Shown here: one piece after another, positions 7,124-15,677 of the stretch
Layout: the number at the start of each line of letters is the position of its first letter
Numbering within the stretch: position 1 is the first letter of the stretch
Source of the DNA: Caballeronia turbans
GTDB taxonomy: Bacteria > Pseudomonadota > Gammaproteobacteria > Burkholderiales > Burkholderiaceae
Length of the DNA stretch: 64,000 nucleotides
NCBI GenBank assembly: GCA_001544655.2
Contig: FCOD02000024.1
Span: 26,971-90,970 of the forward strand
Reading direction: 5' to 3'
Notes under the pieces: model-generated
The model's input: the letters and a program-made list of their open reading frames with translations, nothing else
Database searches by the model: none
Told to the model about the DNA's origin: nothing
Program-made: the position numbers and the translations under genes

Positions 7124-8479
7124 ATGGCCACCAAGCGCGCAAAGAAGACCGACGTAGTCAGCCCGAGCTCGGCGGAATTGCGCAAGGCGGTCGAGGCTAT
7201 TGCGATTCAACCGAAGAGCGGCAAGATCACGCTGCTCACCCGAAAGCTCTTCAATGTGCTCCTCGCAGTCGCTCAGCAGGCTGACGACGCTGGCGACACG
7301 TATCGCGCGCTGTTATCGGATATCGTCGCGAACTCTGCGTTCGACTCGAACGATACCGCACTTGTCAAAGAGCATTTGCGTCGCATGGTGTCGGTGCAGG
7401 TCGAGTGGAGTACCGGCACGTCGAGCCAGAAGCCCGGTCGGAAATGGGGCATTTCGACGCTGATCGCCGATGCGGAAATTCTCGAAGATCCGACAACACG
7501 TCGCGTATGGGTCGAATTCTCTTTCGCGCCCAAAATCAAAAAGAAGCTGCTGGATCCCGTCCAGTATGCGCGACTAAGCCTGCAGTTCCAAAGCCAACTG
7601 CGCAGCAGCGCTGGCCTTGCACTCTACGAAATCTGTGTTCGCTACTTGACCAATCCCAGTCATCTGACGATGCGCGAAACGTGGGAGTGGTGGCGGCCGA
7701 TCCTTTCCGGTACGCCCGACACCGAAGCCGGCGACGAAGCCAAGCGCGAATACAAATACTTCAAGCGCGATTATCTGCGCCCCGCGATTGCCGAGGTGAA
7801 TGCGGTAACCAACATCTTCGTCGAGTTGGTCGAACATCGTGAAGGGCGGCGGGTCGCTGAAATTCAGTTCCGCGTCACCGAGCGCAAGCAGCCGATGCTG
7901 GCGCTCGACGAACATCCGAACGTGTTCGACAGTACGCTCGTTGATCGGATGGTAAAGATTGGCATTCCATTGAAAGACGCGCAGACACTTTACGCAGACA
8001 GCGAGGAAAACCGCATCCGCGCGGCGCTCCAGATGACGGAGCAGCGCATGCGCAGCACAACCCTACCGCCGGTTCGCAGCGCAGCGGCTCTTTTTAAGGA
8101 CGCGCTCAAGAAGGGCTATGCGCCGCCTGTAGAGGCACTGCCCCCCGCAACGAGCGGTACGGCGGTGCGCACGCCAGCGACCGCTTCTGCCGCCGACGAT
8201 CTCAAGGCCCGCTTGCTGAGCGAGTTTTCGGCCTACCGCCGCAAGGAAGCGCGCGTGCTGTACGACGAGCAAGGTGAGGAAGAACGGGAGATCGCGCGCC
8301 AGTCTTTCGAGGAGGATGTGCTTCCGGGGCTGGGCACGCATATGCGCGACGATTGGCGCAAGCGCGGACTGGATTCCAAGCTCGCGGAGACATCCTTCTT
8401 CGACTGGTTGGCTCGAAAGACATGGGGCGAGCCTACGGATGGCGACTTGTTGGCATTTACGCTGAGTCAGTCGCGCTGA
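7124..8479 (+). CDS. Replication initiator, RepB/Rep_3 superfamily
   Basis: A 451-residue initiator that should bind the upstream iterons and open the origin. Residues about 30-250 fit the tandem winged-helix Rep_3 fold: ITLLTRKLFNVLLAVAQQAD, then FSFAPKIKKKLLDPVQYARL, then SSAGLALYEICVRYLTNPSH, with TWEWWRPILSG and the basic YFKRDYLRPAIAEVN helix. The C-terminal third (Ala/Pro linker then a charged helical tail, about 330-451) is an extension common in Burkholderia secondary-replicon initiators. The start at 7124 (MATKRAKKTDVV) is preferred; an in-frame ATG at 7085 would add 13 residues, and neither has a strong ribosome-binding site. Confidence 0.88.
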   Translation: MATKRAKKTDVVSPSSAELRKAVEAIAIQPKSGKITLLTRKLFNVLLAVAQQADDAGDTYRALLSDIVANSAFDSNDTALVKEHLRRMVSVQVEWSTGTSSQKPGRKWGISTLIADAEILEDPTTRRVWVEFSFAPKIKKKLLDPVQYARLSLQFQSQLRSSAGLALYEICVRYLTNPSHLTMRETWEWWRPILSGTPDTEAGDEAKREYKYFKRDYLRPAIAEVNAVTNIFVELVEHREGRRVAEIQFRVTERKQPMLALDEHPNVFDSTLVDRMVKIGIPLKDAQTLYADSEENRIRAALQMTEQRMRSTTLPPVRSAAALFKDALKKGYAPPVEALPPATSGTAVRTPATASAADDLKARLLSEFSAYRRKEARVLYDEQGEEEREIARQSFEEDVLPGLGTHMRDDWRKRGLDSKLAETSFFDWLARKTWGEPTDGDLLAFTLSQSR

Positions 8480-8586
8480 CCGCTTCGCATGCACAGTGAT
8501 GCCGCAGGCGCCGCTGCAATACTTTCAGAATGAATCGTGAGACAAGAACGGCCGCCGAAGAATCAGTTCCGCGGCCATTCACTGCG

Positions 8587-9651
8587 TTACTTTTCGGCGT
8601 CGGAAGGCTGAAGCATGAGCTCGATCTGATGCAGCAACGCATCGCGCTTGTCCCGCGACAAGCCCCGCAAACGCAGTTCAAGACGATCTTCACCGTATGA
8701 CTTCAGATCGCCGACTGCGACGCCATCCAGCTTGATCTCGAGACGCTGCGCATAGCGCTGACGGCTCGGTGTCTTCGGTGTTTCTTGAGCGCTCGCACGA
8801 CCTTTGACGATATCGGCGACCTGGCGGGTGCTCAGATCGTCCGACGTGATCTTGTTGATGAGCCGCAACGTCGCGTCGCTGCCGCGCGCCGCATGATAGC
8901 GGGCGATCTGATAAGCCATGTTCGAGCCGAACCGGTCCGGCCGCGCGACCATCTCGTGCATGACGTTCTCGGGAAGCTTCGCGATGGATAGCGCCACGGC
9001 GATTGTCGATTCATCCAGACCGAGATGGTCGGCCAGTTCGCGCTGACTCTGGAAGTGCTGCTCGTCGAGGAAGCGCCGCCAGACTACGGCGTTGTCGAAC
9101 ACGGTTTGTGAGTCGCGTTGAACGTTGAGGTCGTAACCCAGCTTGTAGCTCTGAATGCCAATCGGCAGGTCGACGACCACCGCCTTGACCGTTTCCTTGT
9201 TCGCCTCTTTGAGCGCCCGTACGCGGCGACCGCCATCGCTGACGAAAAACGTTCCCGGGCTTTCGTAGTCAGGGATGACGTGAATCGCCTGCTGTTGCCC
9301 CTGCTTCGCGAGATTGACGGCCAATTCCGCAATCGAGGTCTTGAGATAGAAATGGCGCGGATTGAACGGACTGGGTTTGATTGACTTGAGCGGCAGTTCG
9401 ATCACTTGGCCCGTCGTATAACGGTTAGCGCGCCGCCACGCGCGATATTCATCGGACTCCGGTCCGGTATTCACGTCGGCGGGATCATCGGCGACGAAAG
9501 CGCTCGATCGGCCATTCGCGGCAGCCTGCCCCACGTGCTGAATGTCGACGATGCCATCGATTGCATTGAGACGATCGAGCGCCGTGCGCTTCTCACTGCT
9601 TGTCGAATCGGGGCGAGCCTTGAAGCCCTTTGCAAACTGAGACGGTTTCAT
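8587..9651 (-). CDS. parB: ParB chromosome/plasmid partition protein
   Basis: A 354-residue ParB that binds parS, spreads along DNA and stimulates ParA. Visible are the N-terminal nuclease-like core (IKPSPFNPRHFYLKTSIAEL, then VSDGGRRVRALKEAN, near 95-150), the central helix-turn-helix (SQRELADHLGLDESTIAVAL, near 205-225) and the C-terminal dimerisation region (RLEIKLDGVAVGDL). AAGGA precedes the ATG by six bases. It is the second gene of parAB; the 24-base gap after parA contains a perfect parS palindrome, so the centromere is inside the operon. It faces the initiator gene. Confidence 0.95.
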   Translation of the reverse strand: MKPSQFAKGFKARPDSTSSEKRTALDRLNAIDGIVDIQHVGQAAANGRSSAFVADDPADVNTGPESDEYRAWRRANRYTTGQVIELPLKSIKPSPFNPRHFYLKTSIAELAVNLAKQGQQQAIHVIPDYESPGTFFVSDGGRRVRALKEANKETVKAVVVDLPIGIQSYKLGYDLNVQRDSQTVFDNAVVWRRFLDEQHFQSQRELADHLGLDESTIAVALSIAKLPENVMHEMVARPDRFGSNMAYQIARYHAARGSDATLRLINKITSDDLSTRQVADIVKGRASAQETPKTPSRQRYAQRLEIKLDGVAVGDLKSYGEDRLELRLRGLSRDKRDALLHQIELMLQPSDAEK

Positions 9652-9659
9652 TCAGGGTC

Positions 9660-9675
9660 CTTTATGCGCATAAAG
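9660..9675. other. parS centromere site between parA and parB
   Basis: CTTTATGCGCATAAAG is a perfect 16-bp palindrome. It starts next to the parA stop (9676-9678) and ends 8 bases before the parB start. It resembles the TTTATGCGCATAAA-type parS sites reported for secondary replicons of Burkholderia cenocepacia. Confidence 0.88.
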
Positions 9676-10338
9676 TCAGGACAGCATGGCGAGGATCTCG
9701 TCCGCCACGGCGCGGATCTCCGCTGCCGCGAGACGCGACCCGCGATCGCTCATTTGAAGGACGGTCACACCGAGTGCCATCGCCTGCTTGTAGCACTCGC
9801 GCGTGGGGATTTGGGTTTTAAGCAAAGGAAAGCCGAGCTCTTCGAGCGCGACTTTGAGTTCGCGTGTGAGCATGCGCTTCTCTTCCGTCTTGTTGAGCAG
9901 GAAGACAGCGCGCAGATCTTCGCTCATCACCTGTGCTTGTTGGACGAGCTTAACCAGACCGACGCTTGACCAATAATCCGCAGGCGACGACGAAGTCGGA
10001 ATCACGGCGACGCTCGCCGCGAGCAGCACGACGCCGGACACTTTCTCGGTGATCGACGGTGGGCAATCCACGACGATGATGTCGTAGTCGTTGACGAACT
10101 TCTTGATCTCGCGGTGGATCTGTCCTCCCGCTTCGGAGAGATTGACGACCGGAAACGGAATTCCGCTTGCGCCGTCCGATGCGGCGCTCGACCAATGTAC
10201 CAAGGTGTTCTGACCATCCGCGTCGACCACCAGCACACGCTTCTTTTTTTCGTGAAAGGCCGCACCGAGATGCATCGCAATCGTGCTCTTGCCGACGCCA
10301 CCCTTCTGCTGCGTGATCGCTATGATTTCCGCCGCCAC
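9676..10338 (-). CDS. parA: ParA partition ATPase
   Basis: A 220-residue deviant-Walker ATPase that moves ParB-parS complexes over the nucleoid. It has the signature-lysine Walker A motif QQKGGVGKSTIA (about 9-20), the Walker A' segment VLVVDADGQNTLVHW (35-50) and Walker B DYDIIVVDCPPS (about 83-95). It has no N-terminal helix-turn-helix, so it is the short form. The start is GTG at 10336-10338, with GGAG six bases upstream; an ATG two bases further upstream is out of frame. First gene of parAB; two further parS palindromes lie in its 280-bp upstream region. Confidence 0.95.
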   Translation of the reverse strand: MAAEIIAITQQKGGVGKSTIAMHLGAAFHEKKKRVLVVDADGQNTLVHWSSAASDGASGIPFPVVNLSEAGGQIHREIKKFVNDYDIIVVDCPPSITEKVSGVVLLAASVAVIPTSSSPADYWSSVGLVKLVQQAQVMSEDLRAVFLLNKTEEKRMLTRELKVALEELGFPLLKTQIPTRECYKQAMALGVTVLQMSDRGSRLAAAEIRAVADEILAMLS

Positions 10339-10439
10339 ATTTCGCTCCGGATTTTGAAGTTCGTTGAATTTTACATTGGCGTAGTTTTTTTTCCAGTGAT
10401 AAACAGCAACAAAGCGGGTCGGTTAGCCATTCGGCCGAG

Positions 10440-10455
10440 GTTTATGCGCATAAAG
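10440..10455. other. parS site upstream of parA
   Basis: GTTTATGCGCATAAAG keeps the full 14-bp palindromic core TTTATGCGCATAAA. It lies about 100 bp upstream of the parA start. Confidence 0.82.
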
Positions 10456-10505
10456 TACGGCGCGCGGGACCGGTCCGACGCGGCCAAGTCGGTGAGACGG
10501 TCATC

Positions 10506-10527
10506 GGACTTTATGCGCATAAAGTCC
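10506..10527. other. Extended parS site upstream of parA
   Basis: The 16-bp palindrome CTTTATGCGCATAAAG (10509-10524) is extended to a perfect 22-bp palindrome by flanking GGA and TCC. It is the longest dyad of this family in the window and lies in the divergent gap between parA and the gene at 10619. Confidence 0.87.
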
Positions 10528-10618
10528 GCCCCGGCGACGTTCGATCTCAGTCATCCTCCCCAAAACAAAATCGCCTATCCTAAGCGCTGTCACAACTGCC
10601 GCTCGTGCCGGAGCCGCC

Positions 10619-13045
10619 ATGACCGTTCGCAATCTGGATATTCTTTTCGCGCCGAAGTCGATCGCTATCGTGGGGGCCTCGTCGCGTGCAGGGAGCGTCG
10701 GCGAGATGGTATGGGCGCGTATCCAATGCGCCGGATTCAAAGGTTCACTGTGGCCGGTCAACCCGAAGCACAAGTCGCTCGATGGCGAAACCGTGTATGC
10801 GGACGTCGATGCGTTGCCCGAAGCGCCGAACGTCGCCGTGCTGTGCACTCGACCGCACACATGGCCGGGGCTCGTCGAGCGCCTGGGCCGACGAGGAACG
10901 AAGGCCGTCGTAATCGTCGGCGAAGCAAAGCAACGTGGCGGTTCGTCGTCATTGCAAGACAAGCATCAATCGTCCGCCGCCGAGGCGGATGAATGGACCG
11001 GTCGAACCCTTGCAGCCGCGCGGCCTTTCCTCGTGCGGATCATCGGGCCTGGAAGTCTCGGTGTAGTCACGCCTGCGATCGGCGCGTGTCTCGGCGCGCC
11101 CGCATGCAGTGTGAAATCCGGTGGCGTTGCGTGGGTTTCCGGATCGAACGCGTTGACAAACGGCGTGCTGGGCTGGGCGCGCGCACGTGGGCTCGGCTTC
11201 TCGCGCATCGTCGCGCTTGGCGATGAAGCCGATGTCGATTCCGGCGACATCCTCGATTACCTCGCGAGCGATGCATCGACGCGTGCAATCCTGCTCGCGA
11301 TAGAAACTGTCCGGTCGGCGCGCAAATTCATGTCCGCCGCGCGCGCCGCCGCGCGAAATAAGCCCGTGCTCGTGCTTCGCAACGGCCGTGACGATCCGTT
11401 CGATCGTCTTTACGGGGCGGCCTTCCGTCGCGCGGGACTCGTCCGCGTCGATTCACTCGACGATCTGCTCGACGAAATCGAAACGCTCGGCATTGGACGC
11501 GTGGCGGCGAGCGATGTCGCGACCGTCATCACGAGCGACCGCGGCGTCGCTACCCTCGCGCAGGACGCGTTCGGCGCCGCGGGCGATGACCTCGCTCATT
11601 GGCCGGCCGCCGCCCGCGATGCCGTGGCCGCCGCACTGCCTCGCGCCCGTGCGGGCAACCCGCTTCTCCTGGGCGACGATGCCACGCCCGCCGATTTCGG
11701 CGCCGCGCTCGAGGCGCTCGCGTCGCATCGCGAAACCGGCACCGTGTTCGTCGTGCATGCGCCGACGCATAGCGCGCCCGTCGCGGACGTCGCGCGCACA
11801 TTGATCGCCGAGCGGCGTCACGCCTATCGCGGATTGCTGGCCTGCTTTTTCGGCTGCGTCGATTCGGCCACGCGCGACGAACTGCACGCGAACGGCATTC
11901 CGGTCCACACGACGCCGCATCGGCTCGCTCGCGGCTTCGCGCGCCTTGTCAATTTCCGGCAAGGCCGCGAGTTGTTGATGCAAACGCCCGACGGCCTCCC
12001 CGCCGATATCCCAGAAGATATCGATGCCGCGCAATGCGAAATCCGCAGCGCGCTCGAAAACGGCATCACCGAACTGAATGGCGAGCGGGCGGCGCGCGTG
12101 TTCGCTCGCTTCGGCATTACGGTGAAGCCAGGGCCGCCCGACTCGCTCACGAGCGATGCCGTCGAAATTCAGGCGCGGCTTCTCAACCATCGCGTGTTCG
12201 GTCCCGTGTTCGAGTTCAAGGCCGAAGGCGCACTTGGACTTGCCGACGCGCTTCACGAGTTCGCGTTGCCGCCGCTCAACCCCGTGCTCGCACGCGATCT
12301 CGTCATGCGCTCGCCGCGCTCGCGCGAACTCCCTGCCGAAACGCTGCTCAATGCGCTGACCGCGTTGTCGCAACTCGTTTGTTATATCGAGGAAGTCGTC
12401 GCGCTGCGGCTCACCTTGCGCGTGACGCGCGATTCGGTCGCGGTTCACGAACCGCAACTCACGCTTGGCGCGCATCGCAAGCCGCTTGCAATCGTGCCGT
12501 ATCCGCGCTGCCTCGAAGAGACGCTCGACTGGCGCGGCATGCGCGTCACCGTGCGGCCGATTCGCCCCGAAGACGAAGAAGCGCACGCGGCCTTCGTCGC
12601 CGCCAATACCGCCGAAGATTTGCGTCTGCGTTTCTTCGGCGCTGTCCGCAGCTTCGATCACTCGCAACTCGCGCGCATGACGCAGATTGACTATGACCGC
12701 GAGATGGCGTTGATCGTCACGCGGGCGAACGGCGAAGGGACAGGCGAGACGCTCGGCGTCGCGCGCGCGATCGCCGATCCCGACAACGAGACCGCCGAGT
12801 TCGCCGTCGCCGCACGCTCGGATATGAAGGGGAAGGGATTGGGATCGCTGCTGCTGTCGCGCATCATCGACTACGTGAAACAGCGCGGCACGCGCTGGCT
12901 GGTCGGCGAAGCCTTGCGCGAGAACGCCGGCATGATCGCACTCGCGCGCAATAGCGGCTTCGAGCTGACGAAGACCGACGATCCGACCGTCGTCGGCTTC
13001 AGGATGCGGCTGTGCGATACGCCAGCACAGCCGCGCGCCGATTAG
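10619..13045 (+). CDS. Acyl-CoA synthetase (NDP-forming)/GNAT protein acetyltransferase, Pat-like
   Basis: An 808-residue multidomain protein like the Pat/PatZ lysine acetyltransferases that tune acetyl-CoA synthetase activity. The order is a CoA-binding Rossmann domain (1-130; LFAPKSIAIVGASSRAGSVG), succinyl-CoA-ligase-like domains (about 150-450; VSGSNALTNGVLGWAR, GDEADVDSGDILDYL), a shortened ATP-grasp-like region (about 475-630) and a C-terminal GNAT domain (about 640-800; VTVRPIRPEDEEAHAAF, DMKGKGLGSLLLSRIIDYVK). It is somewhat shorter than E. coli PatZ. It is divergent from parA and overlaps the following convergent gene by four bases (TTAG). Substrates are inferred only from family. 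Confidence 0.85.
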   Translation: MTVRNLDILFAPKSIAIVGASSRAGSVGEMVWARIQCAGFKGSLWPVNPKHKSLDGETVYADVDALPEAPNVAVLCTRPHTWPGLVERLGRRGTKAVVIVGEAKQRGGSSSLQDKHQSSAAEADEWTGRTLAAARPFLVRIIGPGSLGVVTPAIGACLGAPACSVKSGGVAWVSGSNALTNGVLGWARARGLGFSRIVALGDEADVDSGDILDYLASDASTRAILLAIETVRSARKFMSAARAAARNKPVLVLRNGRDDPFDRLYGAAFRRAGLVRVDSLDDLLDEIETLGIGRVAASDVATVITSDRGVATLAQDAFGAAGDDLAHWPAAARDAVAAALPRARAGNPLLLGDDATPADFGAALEALASHRETGTVFVVHAPTHSAPVADVARTLIAERRHAYRGLLACFFGCVDSATRDELHANGIPVHTTPHRLARGFARLVNFRQGRELLMQTPDGLPADIPEDIDAAQCEIRSALENGITELNGERAARVFARFGITVKPGPPDSLTSDAVEIQARLLNHRVFGPVFEFKAEGALGLADALHEFALPPLNPVLARDLVMRSPRSRELPAETLLNALTALSQLVCYIEEVVALRLTLRVTRDSVAVHEPQLTLGAHRKPLAIVPYPRCLEETLDWRGMRVTVRPIRPEDEEAHAAFVAANTAEDLRLRFFGAVRSFDHSQLARMTQIDYDREMALIVTRANGEGTGETLGVARAIADPDNETAEFAVAARSDMKGKGLGSLLLSRIIDYVKQRGTRWLVGEALRENAGMIALARNSGFELTKTDDPTVVGFRMRLCDTPAQPRAD

Positions 13046-13587
13046 GCCGCCAGTTTCGCGAGCGCTTCGTCGATCTGGGCCCGCGACAGCGAAAGCTCGT
13101 CGAGCAATGCTTCGGCGTACGTACTTCCCGTTTCCTTTTCGAGTCGCGCGATTGTCAATGCGCAACGCGACGTGTCCTTCAATGTCGCGATGAACGGCTT
13201 GACCGATTGGCCCGATGTGAACGCGTCGAAAAGCGGCACGCGGATGTCCTCGGGCAGCGCGCGTGACGTCCACTGATATGGCTTGCCGTTGTGCGTCAGC
13301 TGGGGTGGCAGCGTGCGCTCCTTCTTTGCGGCGGGAATCAGGCCGAAGGTGCGCGCCGCATCGCCGATCTGCTCGGCCGGGAAAAGCTCGTCGGGCGTGA
13401 TGTCGAACTGCGCGATATACGTTTCTATCGCCTGCATCGCGGCCGCGCGATCGTCGCGCGTTTTCTGCGCACGGGCGACGATTTCGCGGAGCTCATCGGC
13501 TTCGTCGGACGTGATCGTGAAGTTCGCCTGCTTTTGCTGAAGCTCGGTGAATCGGAGGAATTCGGTGTCGGAGAGGAGTTTCGCCAT
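13042..13587 (-). CDS. Hypothetical protein (remote H-NS-like features)
   Basis: A 181-residue protein I do not recognise with confidence. It starts MAKLLSDTEFLRFTELQQKQ, with a helical N-terminus, then AIETYIAQFDITPDELF and later NGKPYQWTSRALPEDI. These two segments loosely recall the coiled-coil and the aromatic C-terminal DNA-binding loop of H-NS-family proteins, but the Gly-Arg-rich core is absent, so this is weak. The remaining half is helical. The ATG at 13587 gives the natural N-terminus; an upstream in-frame ATG adds 23 residues. Its stop overlaps that of the convergent acetyltransferase gene. Confidence 0.65.
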   Translation of the reverse strand: MAKLLSDTEFLRFTELQQKQANFTITSDEADELREIVARAQKTRDDRAAAMQAIETYIAQFDITPDELFPAEQIGDAARTFGLIPAAKKERTLPPQLTHNGKPYQWTSRALPEDIRVPLFDAFTSGQSVKPFIATLKDTSRCALTIARLEKETGSTYAEALLDELSLSRAQIDEALAKLAA

Positions 13588-13678
13588 CGGGAATGCGTTG
13601 AATTGAACACGGCCGCACGCGATCGCGGCGCGCCGGCTTTTTGAGAGGGCCGCCATTCTAACGCGTCGAGCGCGCCAG

Positions 13679-14476
13679 TCAGTCGTGCATCATCGAAAGC
13701 GATGCCGCGGCGTCTTTCAACAATGCCGTGACGTCTTCGATCGACGGCGCCACGTATTCGTCGATACGTCGCATATACGGGCAGGTGAGGGCGGCGATCG
13801 CCTGGCCGGATGGCCCGAGCAGCGGAAACGTCACGTCCGTCACGCCGAAGGTCTGCTGACTGTCCTTCTTCGAGTAGCCGAGTTCGCAAATCCGCCGGTA
13901 ATCGGCGTCGAGCACCGCGCGATCCAGCGCGAGCTCGCCTTTGACCTTGGTGTGCTCCGCAAGCATGTGCTCGCGCTGCTCCTCGGTCTGAAAAGCGAGC
14001 ATCACGCGGCCCGAGCCGGTGTCGATCAAACCGACGCGCGAGCCGAGCCGCACCGAAATGCCCCAGGTGCCGGGTCCATCCACTTGCGCGATGACGAGCA
14101 GATTGCCGCGATCGTAGACGGCGAGATGCACCGACTGCTCGGCCGAGTCGGCGAATCGCTGCATCACCGGCAACGCTTCGGCGATCAGGCGGTTCATCGG
14201 CGGATGCCGATGCGCGAGCGCATAGAGCTTGAGGCTCAGCGAATAGCGATCGCCTTCGGGCGAGCGCACGACGTACTGCCGCGCGACGAGCCGCTCCAGC
14301 ATCCGATACATCTCGCTCGCGTTGCGCCCGAGCATTTTCGTGATTTCCGCACGCGTCAGTCCCGACTTCTGCTCCGAAAGCAATTCGAGGATATCGAGCC
14401 CCTTGTCGAGAGCGGGCGCGCGATAGCGGTCGGCGTCGTTGTCTTCCACGTCCATGGGCAGTCTGGGTCGGTTCAT
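13679..14476 (-). CDS. IclR-family transcriptional regulator
   Basis: A 265-residue regulator. The N-terminal winged helix-turn-helix (about 20-85) reads ALDKGLDILELLSEQKSGLT then NASEMYRMLERLVARQYVV. The C-terminal ligand-binding domain (about 100-262) contains the family segments VAQ-type VIAQVDGPGTWGISVRLGSR, DTGSGRVMLAF and GYSKKDSQQTFGVTDVTFPL. It is divergent from the sugar-transport operon beginning at 14676 and very likely controls it in response to the sugar or a catabolic intermediate. Its own promoter must lie in the same 199-bp gap. Confidence 0.9.
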   Translation of the reverse strand: MNRPRLPMDVEDNDADRYRAPALDKGLDILELLSEQKSGLTRAEITKMLGRNASEMYRMLERLVARQYVVRSPEGDRYSLSLKLYALAHRHPPMNRLIAEALPVMQRFADSAEQSVHLAVYDRGNLLVIAQVDGPGTWGISVRLGSRVGLIDTGSGRVMLAFQTEEQREHMLAEHTKVKGELALDRAVLDADYRRICELGYSKKDSQQTFGVTDVTFPLLGPSGQAIAALTCPYMRRIDEYVAPSIEDVTALLKDAAASLSMMHD

Positions 14477-14675
14477 GAATTCGCGCCGAGTTTAAGCCTT
14501 CTGTCAGTCGGCGAATACCGGCTAGGGAAATTACCGACCGCTTTCGCCGCGCATCGTCCTTGACTTCAATTTGTGCGTATATGAATAATACGTTCACTGA
14601 TGAATAGATGCACCGGCAGTTTCCGAAGCCCCACGTAGCAGTCACGAAGAACCGCACAAATCAGGAGACAGACGC

Positions 14676-15677
14676 ATGAGAATCACGAAGACACTCGCCG
14701 TCGCCATTGCGGCGGCGGGCACCATCGGCCTCGCGCACGCCACCGAGAGCGGCAAGGTCGGCCTCGGCCTGCCGCTGCTGACATCGCCGTTCTGGCAGTC
14801 GTACAACAACTACCTGCCGAAATATGCGAAAGAAATGGGCCTAGACATCCTCGCGCCCGTCAATTCGAACGGCGACCCCGCGCAGCAGATCACCGACATG
14901 AACAGCCTGCTGAATCTCGGCGCGAAGGGCATTGTCGTCGGACCGCTGGATTCGGCGGCGATCAGCCGGGCGCTCGATGCGTCGTCTGCGAAGAGCGTGC
15001 CGGTCGTCGCGGTGGACGTTGCGCCGACCCAGGGCAAGGTCGCGATGGTCGTGCGCGCCGACAACCGCGCGTACGGCACGAAGTCGTGCGAGTACATCGG
15101 CGAGCACGTGAAGTCGGGCAAGGTCGTGCAGATCATGGGTGATCTGGCATCGGTGAACGGCCGCGACCGGTCCGAGGCATTTCGCGAGTGCCTCAAGAAA
15201 TATCCGTCGCTGAGTCTTCTGGAGATTCCGGCAGCATGGAAAGGCGACGCCGCCGCGACCGCGCTCGACAGCCTGCTGACTGCGAATCCCGACGTGAAGG
15301 CGATCTACATGCAGGCAGGCGGCGTCTATCTGTCGCCGACGCTCCAGACGCTGCGCCGCAAGCAACTGCTCGTCAAGGCGGGCGATCCGAAACACATTGT
15401 GATCGTGAGCAACGACGGCATCCCGCAGGAATACGATGCGATCCGCCGCGGCGAAATCGACGCGACCATCTCGCAGCCCGCCGATCTGTACGCGAAGTAC
15501 GGCCTCTTCTATATCAAGGCGGCACTCGCCGGACAGACCTTCAAGCCCGGCCCGACGGATCACGGCAGCACGATCGTCCAGCGCGCGCCCGGCATTCTGG
15601 AAGATCAGTTGCCCGCGCCGCTCGTGACGAAAGCCAACGTCGACGACAAGTCCCTCTGGGGCAACAGCATCAAATGA
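14676..15677 (+). CDS. Sugar ABC transporter substrate-binding protein
   Basis: A 333-residue periplasmic binding protein of the ribose/galactose (Peripla_BP_4) class. The signal peptide is MRITKTLAVAIAAAGTIGLAHA (1-22). Typical elements follow: FWQSYNNYLPKYAKEMGLDI, DMNSLLNLGAKGIVVGPLDS, VVRADNRAYGTKSCEYIGEH and SNDGIPQEYDAIRRGEIDAT. AGGAGA lies ahead of the ATG. It is the first gene of the operon and shares an ATGA overlap with the ATPase gene. The neighbouring catabolic genes suggest a 6-deoxy sugar such as L-fucose as ligand; that is inference. Confidence 0.92.
   Translation: MRITKTLAVAIAAAGTIGLAHATESGKVGLGLPLLTSPFWQSYNNYLPKYAKEMGLDILAPVNSNGDPAQQITDMNSLLNLGAKGIVVGPLDSAAISRALDASSAKSVPVVAVDVAPTQGKVAMVVRADNRAYGTKSCEYIGEHVKSGKVVQIMGDLASVNGRDRSEAFRECLKKYPSLSLLEIPAAWKGDAAATALDSLLTANPDVKAIYMQAGGVYLSPTLQTLRRKQLLVKAGDPKHIVIVSNDGIPQEYDAIRRGEIDATISQPADLYAKYGLFYIKAALAGQTFKPGPTDHGSTIVQRAPGILEDQLPAPLVTKANVDDKSLWGNSIK

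Noticed and set aside
11453-13273. A 606-codon antisense open frame over the acetyltransferase gene
   Set aside because: Shadow of a high-GC gene; His/Arg-rich composition and no domain.
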